Shown here in pieces: positions 8,303 through 16,184 of a stretch of DNA of 64,000 bases (positions within the stretch are counted from its first letter, which is position 1; the number at the start of each line of letters is the position of its first letter). The stretch comes from a virus. Made by a program: the position numbers and the translations under genes. The notes beneath the pieces were generated by a model. It was not told the DNA's origin. It worked only from the letters and a program-made list of their open reading frames with translations, and ran no database searches. The stretch spans positions 46,916-110,915 of IMG/VR virus record IMGVR_UViG_3300028384_001046. One strand, given 5' to 3'.

Positions 8303-9457
8303 ATGAGACCCAAGGCATTTTTTATTAATGGAGGAGCTGGCAGAGTACTTTGCTCCATCCCTGCATTTGAAAAATATGCAGAAGAACATGATGATTTTAT
8401 CATTGTTGCTGAAGGAGGCACTGACTTTTTTAAGGGTCATCCCACCTTAGATGGTAAAGTCTATGATGTTTGGCACAAGAATTTGTTCCAAGAACATCTG
8501 AAACACAGAGATTGTGTTTCTCCAGAACCATACAGAATGTGGCATTACTACAACCAGAAGTGTAGTTTGACACAGGCTTTTGATATGGAAATCAACGGTC
8601 TAGAAGAACCTAGAGAACTTCCCAAACCAACTCTCAACCTCACTAAGATGGAGGTTATTGCTGGTTACAATATGGTTCAGGAAGTAAAAGCAGTAACTGG
8701 TAAAGATAAAGTAGTTGTTATCCAACCCTTCGGTAGAGGTGTCGAACAAGTAGGTGACTTTATTGCAGACGCTTCTTCTAGAAGCATGTCTCTAGTAAAC
8801 ACTGTAGACATCATCAATGACCTTAAAAAGGATTATGGTGTCATTGTCATGTCCGAAATTCAATTCCCTGTAGAAGAAAACGAAGATAAGTCTAAGTATA
8901 AAATTGCAAGACCCCAGATTGAAGACATTCGAGTTTGGGCATCTGTAATTGATGTTGCAGACCACTTCCTAGGTGTGGATAGTATTGGTCAACATATCTG
9001 TAAGGCTTTAGATAAAAAGGCAACCGTTGTAATCGGATCCACATATCCAGTCAATATTTCTTATCCAGAAGATAAGAACTTTGATATCATTGATATTGGT
9101 TTGGATAAGAGAAAATATTCTCCCATTAGATTGACAATGGATGAAGCTGTTGATCGTTATAATGATCAATCAATGGAAATGTCTAAAGATGATATTAGTA
9201 AAGTTCTAAGTTCTGTTAGAAAAGCTATGGGTAAACCCGCTACTTTTAAGGGAACTTACACTCCTGTTCAACAACAGCAAGATTGTCCTACATGCCCACC
9301 AGGAACTAAGACAACTCCCGCCGTTGCACCAGGAAGCGCTGCAATGATGCCGCAACAACAATGGAATCAACCACCAGTTATCGCGGAGAAACCCAAAAAA
9401 CCAAAAGTAGGATTCAAACAGGAAGTAAAGAATCTCTTAAAGACTGAAACTAAGTGA
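8303..9457 (+). CDS. GT9/heptosyltransferase-like glycosyltransferase
   Basis: ATG 8303 is preferred over the in-frame TTG 8291 because TTGGAG sits 6 bases before it. The protein has 384 residues. The start (FFINGGAGRVLCSIPAFEKY) looks like the N-terminal nucleotide-sugar fold of ADP-heptose:LPS heptosyltransferases. The segment VDSIGQHICKALDKKATVVI corresponds to their DSGP.H.AaAl.k..v.lfG signature. The last 70 residues are low complexity, rich in Pro, Gln and Lys, and include a CPTC pair; they look like a flexible tail. Genes for ADP-heptose synthesis lie downstream in the same operon, so a heptose or related sugar is the natural donor candidate, by inference. Confidence 0.55.
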   Translation: MRPKAFFINGGAGRVLCSIPAFEKYAEEHDDFIIVAEGGTDFFKGHPTLDGKVYDVWHKNLFQEHLKHRDCVSPEPYRMWHYYNQKCSLTQAFDMEINGLEEPRELPKPTLNLTKMEVIAGYNMVQEVKAVTGKDKVVVIQPFGRGVEQVGDFIADASSRSMSLVNTVDIINDLKKDYGVIVMSEIQFPVEENEDKSKYKIARPQIEDIRVWASVIDVADHFLGVDSIGQHICKALDKKATVVIGSTYPVNISYPEDKNFDIIDIGLDKRKYSPIRLTMDEAVDRYNDQSMEMSKDDISKVLSSVRKAMGKPATFKGTYTPVQQQQDCPTCPPGTKTTPAVAPGSAAMMPQQQWNQPPVIAEKPKKPKVGFKQEVKNLLKTETK

Positions 9458-9466
9458 GGTATTTAA

Positions 9467-11263
9467 ATGTCACAATGGATTGCGGCTATTGCCCGAGGAC
9501 ATAACTCGGGTCTTTGTCTCCTGAAAGATGGAGAAATTGTATTATCGATTGAGGAAGAAAGACTTTCTAGGAACAAGTATGATGGTGGTCCATATGCTTG
9601 TATGACCAGAATCCTGGATTTTACTGACAAACTAGACTATCTTGTTATTGCACATACCCAACCACTAAGTGAGGCTGGTCATTGTGATTTTAGTGGAGAT
9701 CCAATCTATGTTGCATTAGCAAGAAAGTTGGGGTTGATTGATAGACATGCAAACCCACATGAACATCCACAAGTTATTGACCTAAGTTCTACTCATCATA
9801 AACTTCATGCAGCATGTGCATTTTATAGATCAGGTTTTGATCGCGCTGCTGCAGTTGTTGTTGATGGTGCAGGCACTTTTATTCCCATGAATATTAATGG
9901 GGAAAATGAAATGACATGGGAACTAGAGTCCATGTTTAATTGTGAGTATCCATCCGAATTTAAAACTGTCTACAAGCACCAAGGTGGAAGAGGTCCATGG
10001 GGATCTATTAGATTTGAAGAGTTTAGTAGTGAGAGAGAAGGTGAAGAAGGCACTCATGAGATGATTCTTGATGAGAGCGCTGGCATTACCAAAGCGTATG
10101 AAGCGGTAACTCAATATTGTGGTTGGGCACCTATCGAAGCTGGTAAGACTATGGGTTTATTCCCATATGGAAAACCCAACGATCATATTCCAGATGTATA
10201 TACCGATTATAATGGTACTGCAACATGGAAAACATCTAATAGGGACCTTATTGTACCAACCTATCCTAACGGTGCCGTAGTCAACCAGGGGCGGTTTAAG
10301 TTCCTTCAGACTGACTATGACTATGAAGGAGATAAGACCCTCTTAGAGAACCGTAGAGACATGGCATACGCCATTCAAGTAGAGTCTCAGCAAATGGTTT
10401 TGGATCTTATTCGTAAAGTTGTAGATATGACTGGTCAAACTAATGTTGTATTGACTGGTGGATATGCATTAAATTGTGTTGCTAACTATTGGTATCTTGA
10501 ACAACTCAAAGATGAAGGTATTAACTTATTCGTAGAACCAGTAAGTAATGATGCTGGTACTGCAATTGGAGCAGCACTCCTTCAATATCATAGAGTAACG
10601 AAAGATGCACAAGTCCGTGAACCACTAAAAACCCTTTATACTGGATTTGAATACATGTATGCAACCGATGAAATTGTAGATACTGCAGATAAGTATGAGT
10701 CTACGAGAGTCTTTGAAGCTACAAACAAAGATGTAATTGATCTAATTACCAACAAAAATATTGTTGCTGTTTTCCAAGGTAGATCTGAAGCTGGTCCTAG
10801 AGCACTGGGCAATCGTTCTATTCTATATGATCCTCGCGATCCTGATGGAAAAGACTTTGTTAATAAGGTAAAACGTCGTGAATATTTCCGACCATTCGCT
10901 GGGTCAATTCTAAAAGAACATGTTCATGAATGGTTTGATCTTCGTGGCATGGATGAAACTCCATTTATGATGTATGCTGTTAAGTGTAAGGAGGGTATTG
11001 AGGAAAAAATTCCTGCAATTATTCACGTTGATGGAACTTGTAGAATCCAAACAGTCACTGAAGAACAGAACAAAAATTATCATGATCTGATTAGAGAGTT
11101 CTATGAAGCTACTGGTTGTCCTATTGTCTTCAACACTTCTTTTAATCTGGGTGGCGAGCCTCTCGTTGAAACACTTGATGACGCTTGCAGAACCCTCGCT
11201 AACTCTGATATTGAATACCTGTACTTGCCCGAATATGGTTTGATGATTGAGGTTAAAAACTAA
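9467..11263 (+). CDS. Carbamoyltransferase, NodU/TobZ family (full length)
   Basis: The protein has 598 residues, the usual family length. The N-terminal Kae1/ASKHA-like domain (about 1-400) shows RGHNSGLCLLKDGEIV, IEEERLSR, HH..HA (HHKLHAACAFYRSGF), VVVDGAGTF, GKTMGLFPYGK and LTGGYALNCVAN. The C-terminal YrdC-like domain contains GRSEAGPRALGNRSI and REYFRPFAGSI, followed by VFNTSFNLGGEPLVE. The family makes carbamoyl-adenylate from carbamoyl phosphate and ATP and moves the carbamoyl group to a hydroxyl of a sugar or antibiotic. The ribosome site is GAGG, 7 bases before the ATG. Its neighbours are glycosyltransferase and heptose genes, so a glycan is the likely acceptor. Confidence 0.85.
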   Translation: MSQWIAAIARGHNSGLCLLKDGEIVLSIEEERLSRNKYDGGPYACMTRILDFTDKLDYLVIAHTQPLSEAGHCDFSGDPIYVALARKLGLIDRHANPHEHPQVIDLSSTHHKLHAACAFYRSGFDRAAAVVVDGAGTFIPMNINGENEMTWELESMFNCEYPSEFKTVYKHQGGRGPWGSIRFEEFSSEREGEEGTHEMILDESAGITKAYEAVTQYCGWAPIEAGKTMGLFPYGKPNDHIPDVYTDYNGTATWKTSNRDLIVPTYPNGAVVNQGRFKFLQTDYDYEGDKTLLENRRDMAYAIQVESQQMVLDLIRKVVDMTGQTNVVLTGGYALNCVANYWYLEQLKDEGINLFVEPVSNDAGTAIGAALLQYHRVTKDAQVREPLKTLYTGFEYMYATDEIVDTADKYESTRVFEATNKDVIDLITNKNIVAVFQGRSEAGPRALGNRSILYDPRDPDGKDFVNKVKRREYFRPFAGSILKEHVHEWFDLRGMDETPFMMYAVKCKEGIEEKIPAIIHVDGTCRIQTVTEEQNKNYHDLIREFYEATGCPIVFNTSFNLGGEPLVETLDDACRTLANSDIEYLYLPEYGLMIEVKN

Positions 11264-11670
11264 TGAAGACAGTTTTTGTTAATGGTACATTTGATATCCT
11301 TCATCCAGGACACATTGAATTATTTCGAGTAGCAAAGTCTCTTGGTGATCGTGTAGTCGTCGCTACTGATAGTGATGCTAAGATCAAAAAAGACAAGGGA
11401 CCAACTAAACCGATTAATGATTTGTGTTATCGAGTATCAATGCTTAAGTCAATTAAGTATATTGATGTTGTTCATTATTTCCATGACAGATCTGGTTTGG
11501 AGAGTTTAATTAGGCTCTATAGACCAGATATTCTCCTTTTGGGGGGTGATTGGGAAGGCGGAGATGTTGTCGGTAAAGATCTTGCCAAAGAAGTTAGATT
11601 TCTTCCAAGAGTAGGAGACTACTCATCTAGTGCTGTTATTAATAAAATTCTAACAAATCATTCAACCTGA
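11263..11670 (+). CDS. HldE/RfaE2-type ADP-heptose nucleotidyltransferase
   Basis: The protein has 135 residues. The start GTFDILHPGHIELF carries the HxGH motif of the cytidylyltransferase superfamily. GPTKPINDLCYRVSML, LLLGGDW and a SSSAVINKI end match the C-terminal domain of HldE (RfaE domain II). That domain attaches AMP to D-glycero-beta-D-manno-heptose 1-phosphate. The start overlaps the carbamoyltransferase stop (TAATG). The kinase half follows as a separate gene; in most Gram-negative bacteria the two are fused with the kinase first, so here the order is reversed and the halves are split. Confidence 0.75.
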   Translation: MKTVFVNGTFDILHPGHIELFRVAKSLGDRVVVATDSDAKIKKDKGPTKPINDLCYRVSMLKSIKYIDVVHYFHDRSGLESLIRLYRPDILLLGGDWEGGDVVGKDLAKEVRFLPRVGDYSSSAVINKILTNHST

Positions 11671-12455
11671 TGAATTATAATATATTAGTTATTGGCGACT
11701 CCTGTGAAGATGAATATATCTATGGAGATTGTTCTAGATTAAATCCAGAGGGACCCATTCCCGTTCTTGATAAAACTTCTACAGAAGTCAAGGCAGGAAT
11801 GGCAGCAAATGTTAATGCAAACTTGAAGTCACTTGGAATTAAAACTAATCTAATTACTCAAAAAGAGACAATCAAAAAAACAAGATTTGTTGATAGAAAG
11901 AGTAATTATCAATTACTTAGAGTTGATTCTACACCTGAGGTGACTCCTTTAAGCGCTCCTCAGGTCAAGATGGCATTCATGCACAGTCGATATGATGCAT
12001 TAGTAATATCCGATTATAATAAGGGGTTTCTTACAATCCAATCAATGCAGACTATTTGTACGTATTTTAGGGGTCCTATTTTCATTGACACTAAAAAGAC
12101 TAAGTTATTCCAACAATCTAATGTTTTTTACAAAATAAACAAGAAGGAATATGATCTACTTGATAGGGAATATATGCCCAGTGATACTAATCTAATCGTC
12201 ACTTTGGGAGCAAACGGATGCAAATGGAGTGGTATCCATTTTCAACCAAGAACTGTCAATGTATTTGACGTATGCGGAGCTGGTGATACCTTTCTCGCGG
12301 CATTAGTTTCTGAGTTTCTTGTTACAAAAGATATGCAAAGGTCTATTGATCTTGCAAATAGAGCAGCTTCTATCTCTGTAGAAAACCCAGGAACATATCA
12401 ACTAACTAGATCTGATATTGAGAGGATTTATAATGAGCGAATTCAAACAACCTAA
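11670..12455 (+). CDS. HldE/RfaE1-type heptose 7-phosphate kinase (PfkB family)
   Basis: The protein has 261 residues and a ribokinase/PfkB fold. Seen motifs: VIGDSCEDEYIYGDCSRLNP at the N-terminus, AGMAANVNANLKSLG, VISDYNKGFL, and the C-terminal PfkB signature DVCGAGDTFLAALV with the catalytic GAGD. The N-terminal pattern (GD...D.Y..G...R..PE.P.PV) is typical of the HldE kinase domain. It is somewhat shorter than the bacterial domain. It overlaps the preceding nucleotidyltransferase (TGATG), so the two are probably made together and supply consecutive kinase and adenylylation steps. Confidence 0.75.
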   Translation: MNYNILVIGDSCEDEYIYGDCSRLNPEGPIPVLDKTSTEVKAGMAANVNANLKSLGIKTNLITQKETIKKTRFVDRKSNYQLLRVDSTPEVTPLSAPQVKMAFMHSRYDALVISDYNKGFLTIQSMQTICTYFRGPIFIDTKKTKLFQQSNVFYKINKKEYDLLDREYMPSDTNLIVTLGANGCKWSGIHFQPRTVNVFDVCGAGDTFLAALVSEFLVTKDMQRSIDLANRAASISVENPGTYQLTRSDIERIYNERIQTT

Positions 12456-12978
12456 TCCAATATTTTGGATGCCTTTCTTTATCGAACCAATCGATGTCGA
12501 TAAATTAGAATTTAAAGAGGAACCAAACTATAAACCAACGTTTATTTCAAGAACTCCAACTACAATGGAGGAGGATTGTCTCACTGATGAATCATACAAT
12601 TATCTTGGTAGATTGATTTGGGAATGTATTGGTCAATATACAGAAAAACCTTTTTTCATTGGTTCTGTTTGGCGTAATAAGTATGGAAAGACTGATTGGC
12701 AAGATCCACATATTCATTCTGGAGCTCAATGGAGTTTTGTAATTTACGTGGATGTTGAAGAGTCCAAGACAGTTTTTCTTTCTCCAAGCAGACACGATCA
12801 GATGAATCAATGGGGATATTTGGGTAACGCATTTCCTATTGATTATTCACCTAAAGTTTCTCCTGGAAATATTATAATTTTCCCATCATTCATCGAACAC
12901 TTTGTTCCCCCTGGAAATGAAGGTATAACTATATCAGGTAACATTTATTATGATCAACCCCCTGGAGGACCATGCTAA
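12433..12978 (+). CDS. Putative 2OG-Fe(II) oxygenase (short, sugar island)
   Basis: ATG 12433 is used, with AGAGG 8 bases upstream. The protein has 181 residues. The central part has DPHIHSGAQWSFVIYVDV, the metal-binding HxH/beta-strand pattern of this oxygenase group. A distal GNIIIFPSFIEHFVPP supplies the second metal histidine. The end ITISGNIYYD is where related proteins carry an Arg that binds 2-oxoglutarate (compare ERISIAGNI in the protein at 53947). Here Gly-Ile precedes the segment, so the usual arginine is not evident. It overlaps the kinase gene by 23 bases and the next gene by 7. The substrate is unknown. Confidence 0.5.
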   Translation: MSEFKQPNPIFWMPFFIEPIDVDKLEFKEEPNYKPTFISRTPTTMEEDCLTDESYNYLGRLIWECIGQYTEKPFFIGSVWRNKYGKTDWQDPHIHSGAQWSFVIYVDVEESKTVFLSPSRHDQMNQWGYLGNAFPIDYSPKVSPGNIIIFPSFIEHFVPPGNEGITISGNIYYDQPPGGPC

Positions 12979-14129
12979 AAAAACAAGTAGGGTTTAATCT
13001 GACACATGATTCATCGGTATCAGTTTTAGATGAAGATGGTGACATAGAGCTTTTTGTAGAAGAAGAAAGATTAAGCAGAATTAAACATGATAGCATTCCA
13101 TTCAAAGCATGTGATCTTGTTCTTGGTGGACTTACTTTGCAAGAGATTGAAAAATATGAACTGGGTGCAAGTGGATTAATATACAGAGATGAATATGGAG
13201 CAACAAGATTAAATACTTATTATGACCCACTGATTATTAATACTGTTAAATCATTAAAAACTGCCGTACAGGATCGCTCCATTGAAAACTATGAACTAAT
13301 AAAGAAAAAATTTGATATATTTTATGAGCATCACTTATTTCATGCTTATTGTGGATTCTATAATTCTGGATTTGATGATGCAGTTACAGTTGTAGTTGAT
13401 GGTATGGGAAATTCTGTAATTGATAATACGGGGTCTTTCAACGAAGATACAAATGAGGTTGCTTCAATATTCGATGCATCTTATCCAAAGAATATGAATT
13501 ATTTGGGAGGAATGGCTACACATTCTACTCATAGTCCTTGGGAGAGTCAAAATACAAACCATGATGGTAATTGGACATGTGGAATTGGCATGGCATATTC
13601 TGCAGTATCTGCTTACATGGGTTTTGGACAACTTGGATCTGGAAAACTAATGGGTCTTGCTCCGTATGGTAAAGAAGATCCAAATATTAGACCTTTTCTT
13701 CTTGACAATGGATTTCATGTAAATTCATCTCTTTTTTATAGGACCACAAATGGATGTAATTTTGTTCCATATGATTATTTGCCTCGATGTGGAGATGGAG
13801 AATCTTTCGATATTGAAAATAATTTTGAAAAATTAGCTAATCTTGCTTGGAGGATTCAAGAAGATTTTCAGAAACACATGTTGAAAATTTTATTGGATGC
13901 TCTTAAAATGACAGGACGTAAAAATATTATTTTAACTGGTGGATGTGCTTTAAATTGTGCTGCAAATTACTGGTATTTGGATAAGTTGCCAAAAGATGTT
14001 AAACTATATGTGGAACCCATCAGTACTGATGCTGGAACTAGTCTTGGGATAGCCAAGGCTCAACATTATTCCAAAACTGGTTCCATGAAGAAACACCCAC
14101 TTAAAACCTTATACTTAGGACCCGAATGA
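12972..14129 (+). CDS. Truncated carbamoyltransferase: Kae1-like domain only
   Basis: The protein has 385 residues and parallels the N-terminal domain of the 598-residue carbamoyltransferase: FNLTHDSSVSVLDEDG, EEERLSRIKHD, HHLFHAYCGFYNSGFDDA, VVVDGMGNSV, GSGKLMGLAPYGK, LTGGCALNCAANYWYLD, EPISTDAGTSLG and PLKTLYLGPE. It stops exactly where the YrdC-like carbamoyl-adenylating domain would begin. No remnant of that domain (GRSEAGPRALGNRS-type) follows; the next gene starts at the stop codon. It is therefore a clean single-domain protein, not a recent frameshift. It may act with the full-length paralogue or use another carbamoyl donor. It has GGAGG 4 bases before the ATG. Confidence 0.75.
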   Translation: MLKKQVGFNLTHDSSVSVLDEDGDIELFVEEERLSRIKHDSIPFKACDLVLGGLTLQEIEKYELGASGLIYRDEYGATRLNTYYDPLIINTVKSLKTAVQDRSIENYELIKKKFDIFYEHHLFHAYCGFYNSGFDDAVTVVVDGMGNSVIDNTGSFNEDTNEVASIFDASYPKNMNYLGGMATHSTHSPWESQNTNHDGNWTCGIGMAYSAVSAYMGFGQLGSGKLMGLAPYGKEDPNIRPFLLDNGFHVNSSLFYRTTNGCNFVPYDYLPRCGDGESFDIENNFEKLANLAWRIQEDFQKHMLKILLDALKMTGRKNIILTGGCALNCAANYWYLDKLPKDVKLYVEPISTDAGTSLGIAKAQHYSKTGSMKKHPLKTLYLGPE

Positions 14130-14452
14130 GATATAACGTGGATATAGACGGCACTATCTGTATTCCTGGAAAGGGAGAAGGTAGATATACTGAAGCTGTA
14201 CCTATCCCAGAAAGGATCGCTAAAATAAATGATCTATATATTAAAGGACATCAAATAATCTACCATACTGCTAGAGGTATGGGTACATTTGATAATGATA
14301 GAGAAAAGGCTAAAGAAAAGTATTATGACTTCACCCTAAAACAGCTTCGCAGTTGGGGGTGTATGTTCCACGATCTTTTCCTAGGGAAACCTGCCGCCGA
14401 CTATTACATTGACGACAAAGGAGTAAACTCTGATGATTTCTTCAAGACCTAG
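14126..14452 (+). CDS. HAD-superfamily phosphatase (small, capsular type)
   Basis: The protein has 108 residues. It starts MRYNVDIDGTIC, the DxDGT nucleophile motif of HAD enzymes. It continues with a HTARGMG motif II segment and ends with YYIDDKGVNSDDF, the acidic motif IV. This short HAD type has no large cap and occurs in sugar and capsule clusters. In this operon it could supply the phosphatase step between the two HldE reactions (normally GmhB), but it is not a typical GmhB, so that is only an inference. The start overlaps the stop of the preceding gene (ATGA). Confidence 0.65.
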   Translation: MRYNVDIDGTICIPGKGEGRYTEAVPIPERIAKINDLYIKGHQIIYHTARGMGTFDNDREKAKEKYYDFTLKQLRSWGCMFHDLFLGKPAADYYIDDKGVNSDDFFKT

Positions 14453-14807
14453 AGCAGGGGAACCGATCAAATTCGTATCCAAAGGATGGGGATATGAAAA
14501 ATGGATCGTTAACTCCGAACAATATTGTGGTAAACTCCTTTTCATTGCAAAAGGAAAACAATGTTCTTGGCACTTTCATAAAAAGAAAGACGAAGTTTTC
14601 TACGTCCAAAGTGGAAAAATTAAAATCTACTATGGATGGGACGACAATATTGAGATGGCTAGTGTATCTGTCTTGGAACCAGGAGATAAGTTTCATGTTC
14701 CTATTGGAATGAAACATAGAATGTATGGTCTTTCGGATACTGAACTATTTGAGTTTAGTACAGAACACTTTGATGAAGACAGTAATAGAATTCAACCTGG
14801 GGATTGA
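14433..14807 (+). CDS. Cupin-domain protein (sugar-phosphate isomerase/epimerase-like)
   Basis: The protein has 124 residues and a single cupin barrel. Motif 1 is CSWHFHKKKDEVFYVQSG (HxH, then E, then G). Motif 2 is PGDKFHVPIGMKHRM. The start region KFVSKGWGYEKWIVNS resembles cupins of the mannose-6-phosphate isomerase or nucleotide-sugar type. The three His and one Glu needed for a metal are present. It overlaps the HAD gene by 20 bases. Its reaction cannot be named from sequence; an isomerase or epimerase in the same sugar pathway is plausible. Confidence 0.65.
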   Translation: MISSRPRAGEPIKFVSKGWGYEKWIVNSEQYCGKLLFIAKGKQCSWHFHKKKDEVFYVQSGKIKIYYGWDDNIEMASVSVLEPGDKFHVPIGMKHRMYGLSDTELFEFSTEHFDEDSNRIQPGD

Positions 14808-15412
14808 TGAAAGCAGAAAAGATAACTGACCTGATTGTGGTTTTGAAAAATCACATTCCAGATGATACTTGTGATGAAATACTAGAATGGTTTGAATTAA
14901 ATAAACATCTACAAACAGATGGATGTGTTTATAGCACAGAAGGAGATCAAGATAAAGGTGCCAAAGTTGACAAAGATTTTAAGAATGCTATTCAAACTCT
15001 AGTTCCTCCAGGAGCATCTATCTCAGACAAAATGACAGAGATCACCATGTCTGCCTTCAGAGAAGCTGGTTCTAGATATCCAGTTCCAGAAAATAGTATG
15101 ACCTTAAATGATTATTGCGTTAGAGTATATCCCAAAGACGAAGGGATATTTAAGACTCATGTGGATCAACACGCATTTGGAACCGTAAGTAGATTATTTG
15201 CTTGCATTATGTATCTTAATGATGTTGAGATTGGTGGGGAAACTGAATTTCCAGACTGGAACATAGCAGTAAAACCAGAGAAAGGAAAAGTTTTATTGTT
15301 CCCATGCAATTATCTTTTCAAACATAAAGGCAATGTTCCTATCTCAAACGAAAAATATATTGCTACAAACTTCATTAACTTTATGATGCAAGATATTCCT
15401 CTAGTGTCTTGA
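14807..15412 (+). CDS. Prolyl 4-hydroxylase-type 2OG-Fe(II) oxygenase
   Basis: ATG 14807 overlaps the cupin stop (TGATG) and is preferred over TTG 14804. The protein has 201 residues. Seen motifs: VRVYPKDEGIFKTHVDQH (H-x-D metal pair), LFACIMYLNDVEIGGETEFP (the strand and GGET.F pattern of P4Hc domains), then KPEKGKVLLFP with a distal FKHKG histidine. The family hydroxylates proteins or small molecules using O2 and 2-oxoglutarate. The last 32 bases overlap the convergent HldD gene on the other strand. Confidence 0.8.
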   Translation: MKAEKITDLIVVLKNHIPDDTCDEILEWFELNKHLQTDGCVYSTEGDQDKGAKVDKDFKNAIQTLVPPGASISDKMTEITMSAFREAGSRYPVPENSMTLNDYCVRVYPKDEGIFKTHVDQHAFGTVSRLFACIMYLNDVEIGGETEFPDWNIAVKPEKGKVLLFPCNYLFKHKGNVPISNEKYIATNFINFMMQDIPLVS

Positions 15413-16184
15413 GTCTATAATTCAACCATTCCATATCTGCACAGGTGTAGTCTTGATACTTACCTTTCAGATGATCAGGGAAAGGAATCATTTCGATTTC
15501 TCCCCCTTCTTTTTTAGCAATTAACTCTGCAACTCTCTGGAATGACATTGGTTTACCAGTTCCGATGTCATAGATTCCACTAGGAGCATCATTATTCATG
15601 ACAATATTGACTATATCATCTACACATACAAAGTCTCGATAAAACTTATCGGATCCTTCAAATAATTTTAGTTTTCCTGTCTCTTTAATCTGTTTAGTAA
15701 ACTTTGAAACGGGACTTGCTTGATCTCCCTTATGGTCTTCACCAGTTCCATATACATTAAAATATCTAAATCCTTGGATACTCTCAAACCGATCTAGATT
15801 GTCCAATACGTAATAATCTATGATTAGTTTTGAAATTGCATATTGATTTAAGGGATTTATTTTTCTACATTCTTTTGTTTGATTGCCATACACAGATGCT
15901 GAAGACGCATACTTAATAGGAATCTTGTGTTCTATCGCATGAGAGAAGAGATGAGCAGTAAAGGTTTGGTTGTAGTGGGAGATCTTCATCCAGTTTTTTT
16001 CTGTAGTGGATGAGATTGCTCCATTATGAATGATTAGATCTACATTTTCCCAACCATTGAATTTAGCCATGAAATCCCATGCATTATCCATATCAATACC
16101 GATAACGTCACGTTCTGCTTCATTTTCAAGATATTTTAAAAAGTGGGATCCAATGAATCCCTTATAACCAGTAAGTAAGATCAT
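15381..16184 (-). CDS. hldD: ADP-L-glycero-D-manno-heptose 6-epimerase (HldD-like)
   Basis: The protein has 267 residues and is an extended short-chain dehydrogenase. The N-terminus LLTGYKGFIGSHFLKYL is the NAD(P)-binding GxxGxxG site. The catalytic region has SSASVYG and YAISK (Y-x-x-x-K). FRYFNVYG, DFVCVDDIV and GIYDIGTG are the usual SDR landmarks. The RYFNVYG...HKG..ASP segment with DKFYRDFV is characteristic of HldD, which converts ADP-D,D-heptose to ADP-L,D-heptose. The family usually has about 310 residues, so this one is short. It overlaps the upstream minus-strand gene (TGATG). It completes the heptose set with the split HldE, although it lies on the opposite strand. Confidence 0.75.
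   Translation of the reverse strand: MILLTGYKGFIGSHFLKYLENEAERDVIGIDMDNAWDFMAKFNGWENVDLIIHNGAISSTTEKNWMKISHYNQTFTAHLFSHAIEHKIPIKYASSASVYGNQTKECRKINPLNQYAISKLIIDYYVLDNLDRFESIQGFRYFNVYGTGEDHKGDQASPVSKFTKQIKETGKLKLFEGSDKFYRDFVCVDDIVNIVMNNDAPSGIYDIGTGKPMSFQRVAELIAKKEGGEIEMIPFPDHLKGKYQDYTCADMEWLNYRLKTLEEYLAS

Noticed and set aside
12972-14452. Carbamoyltransferase gene split by a frameshift
   Set aside because: The sequence after the stop codes for a complete HAD phosphatase in another frame and shows no trace of the YrdC-like domain, so the short form is natural.
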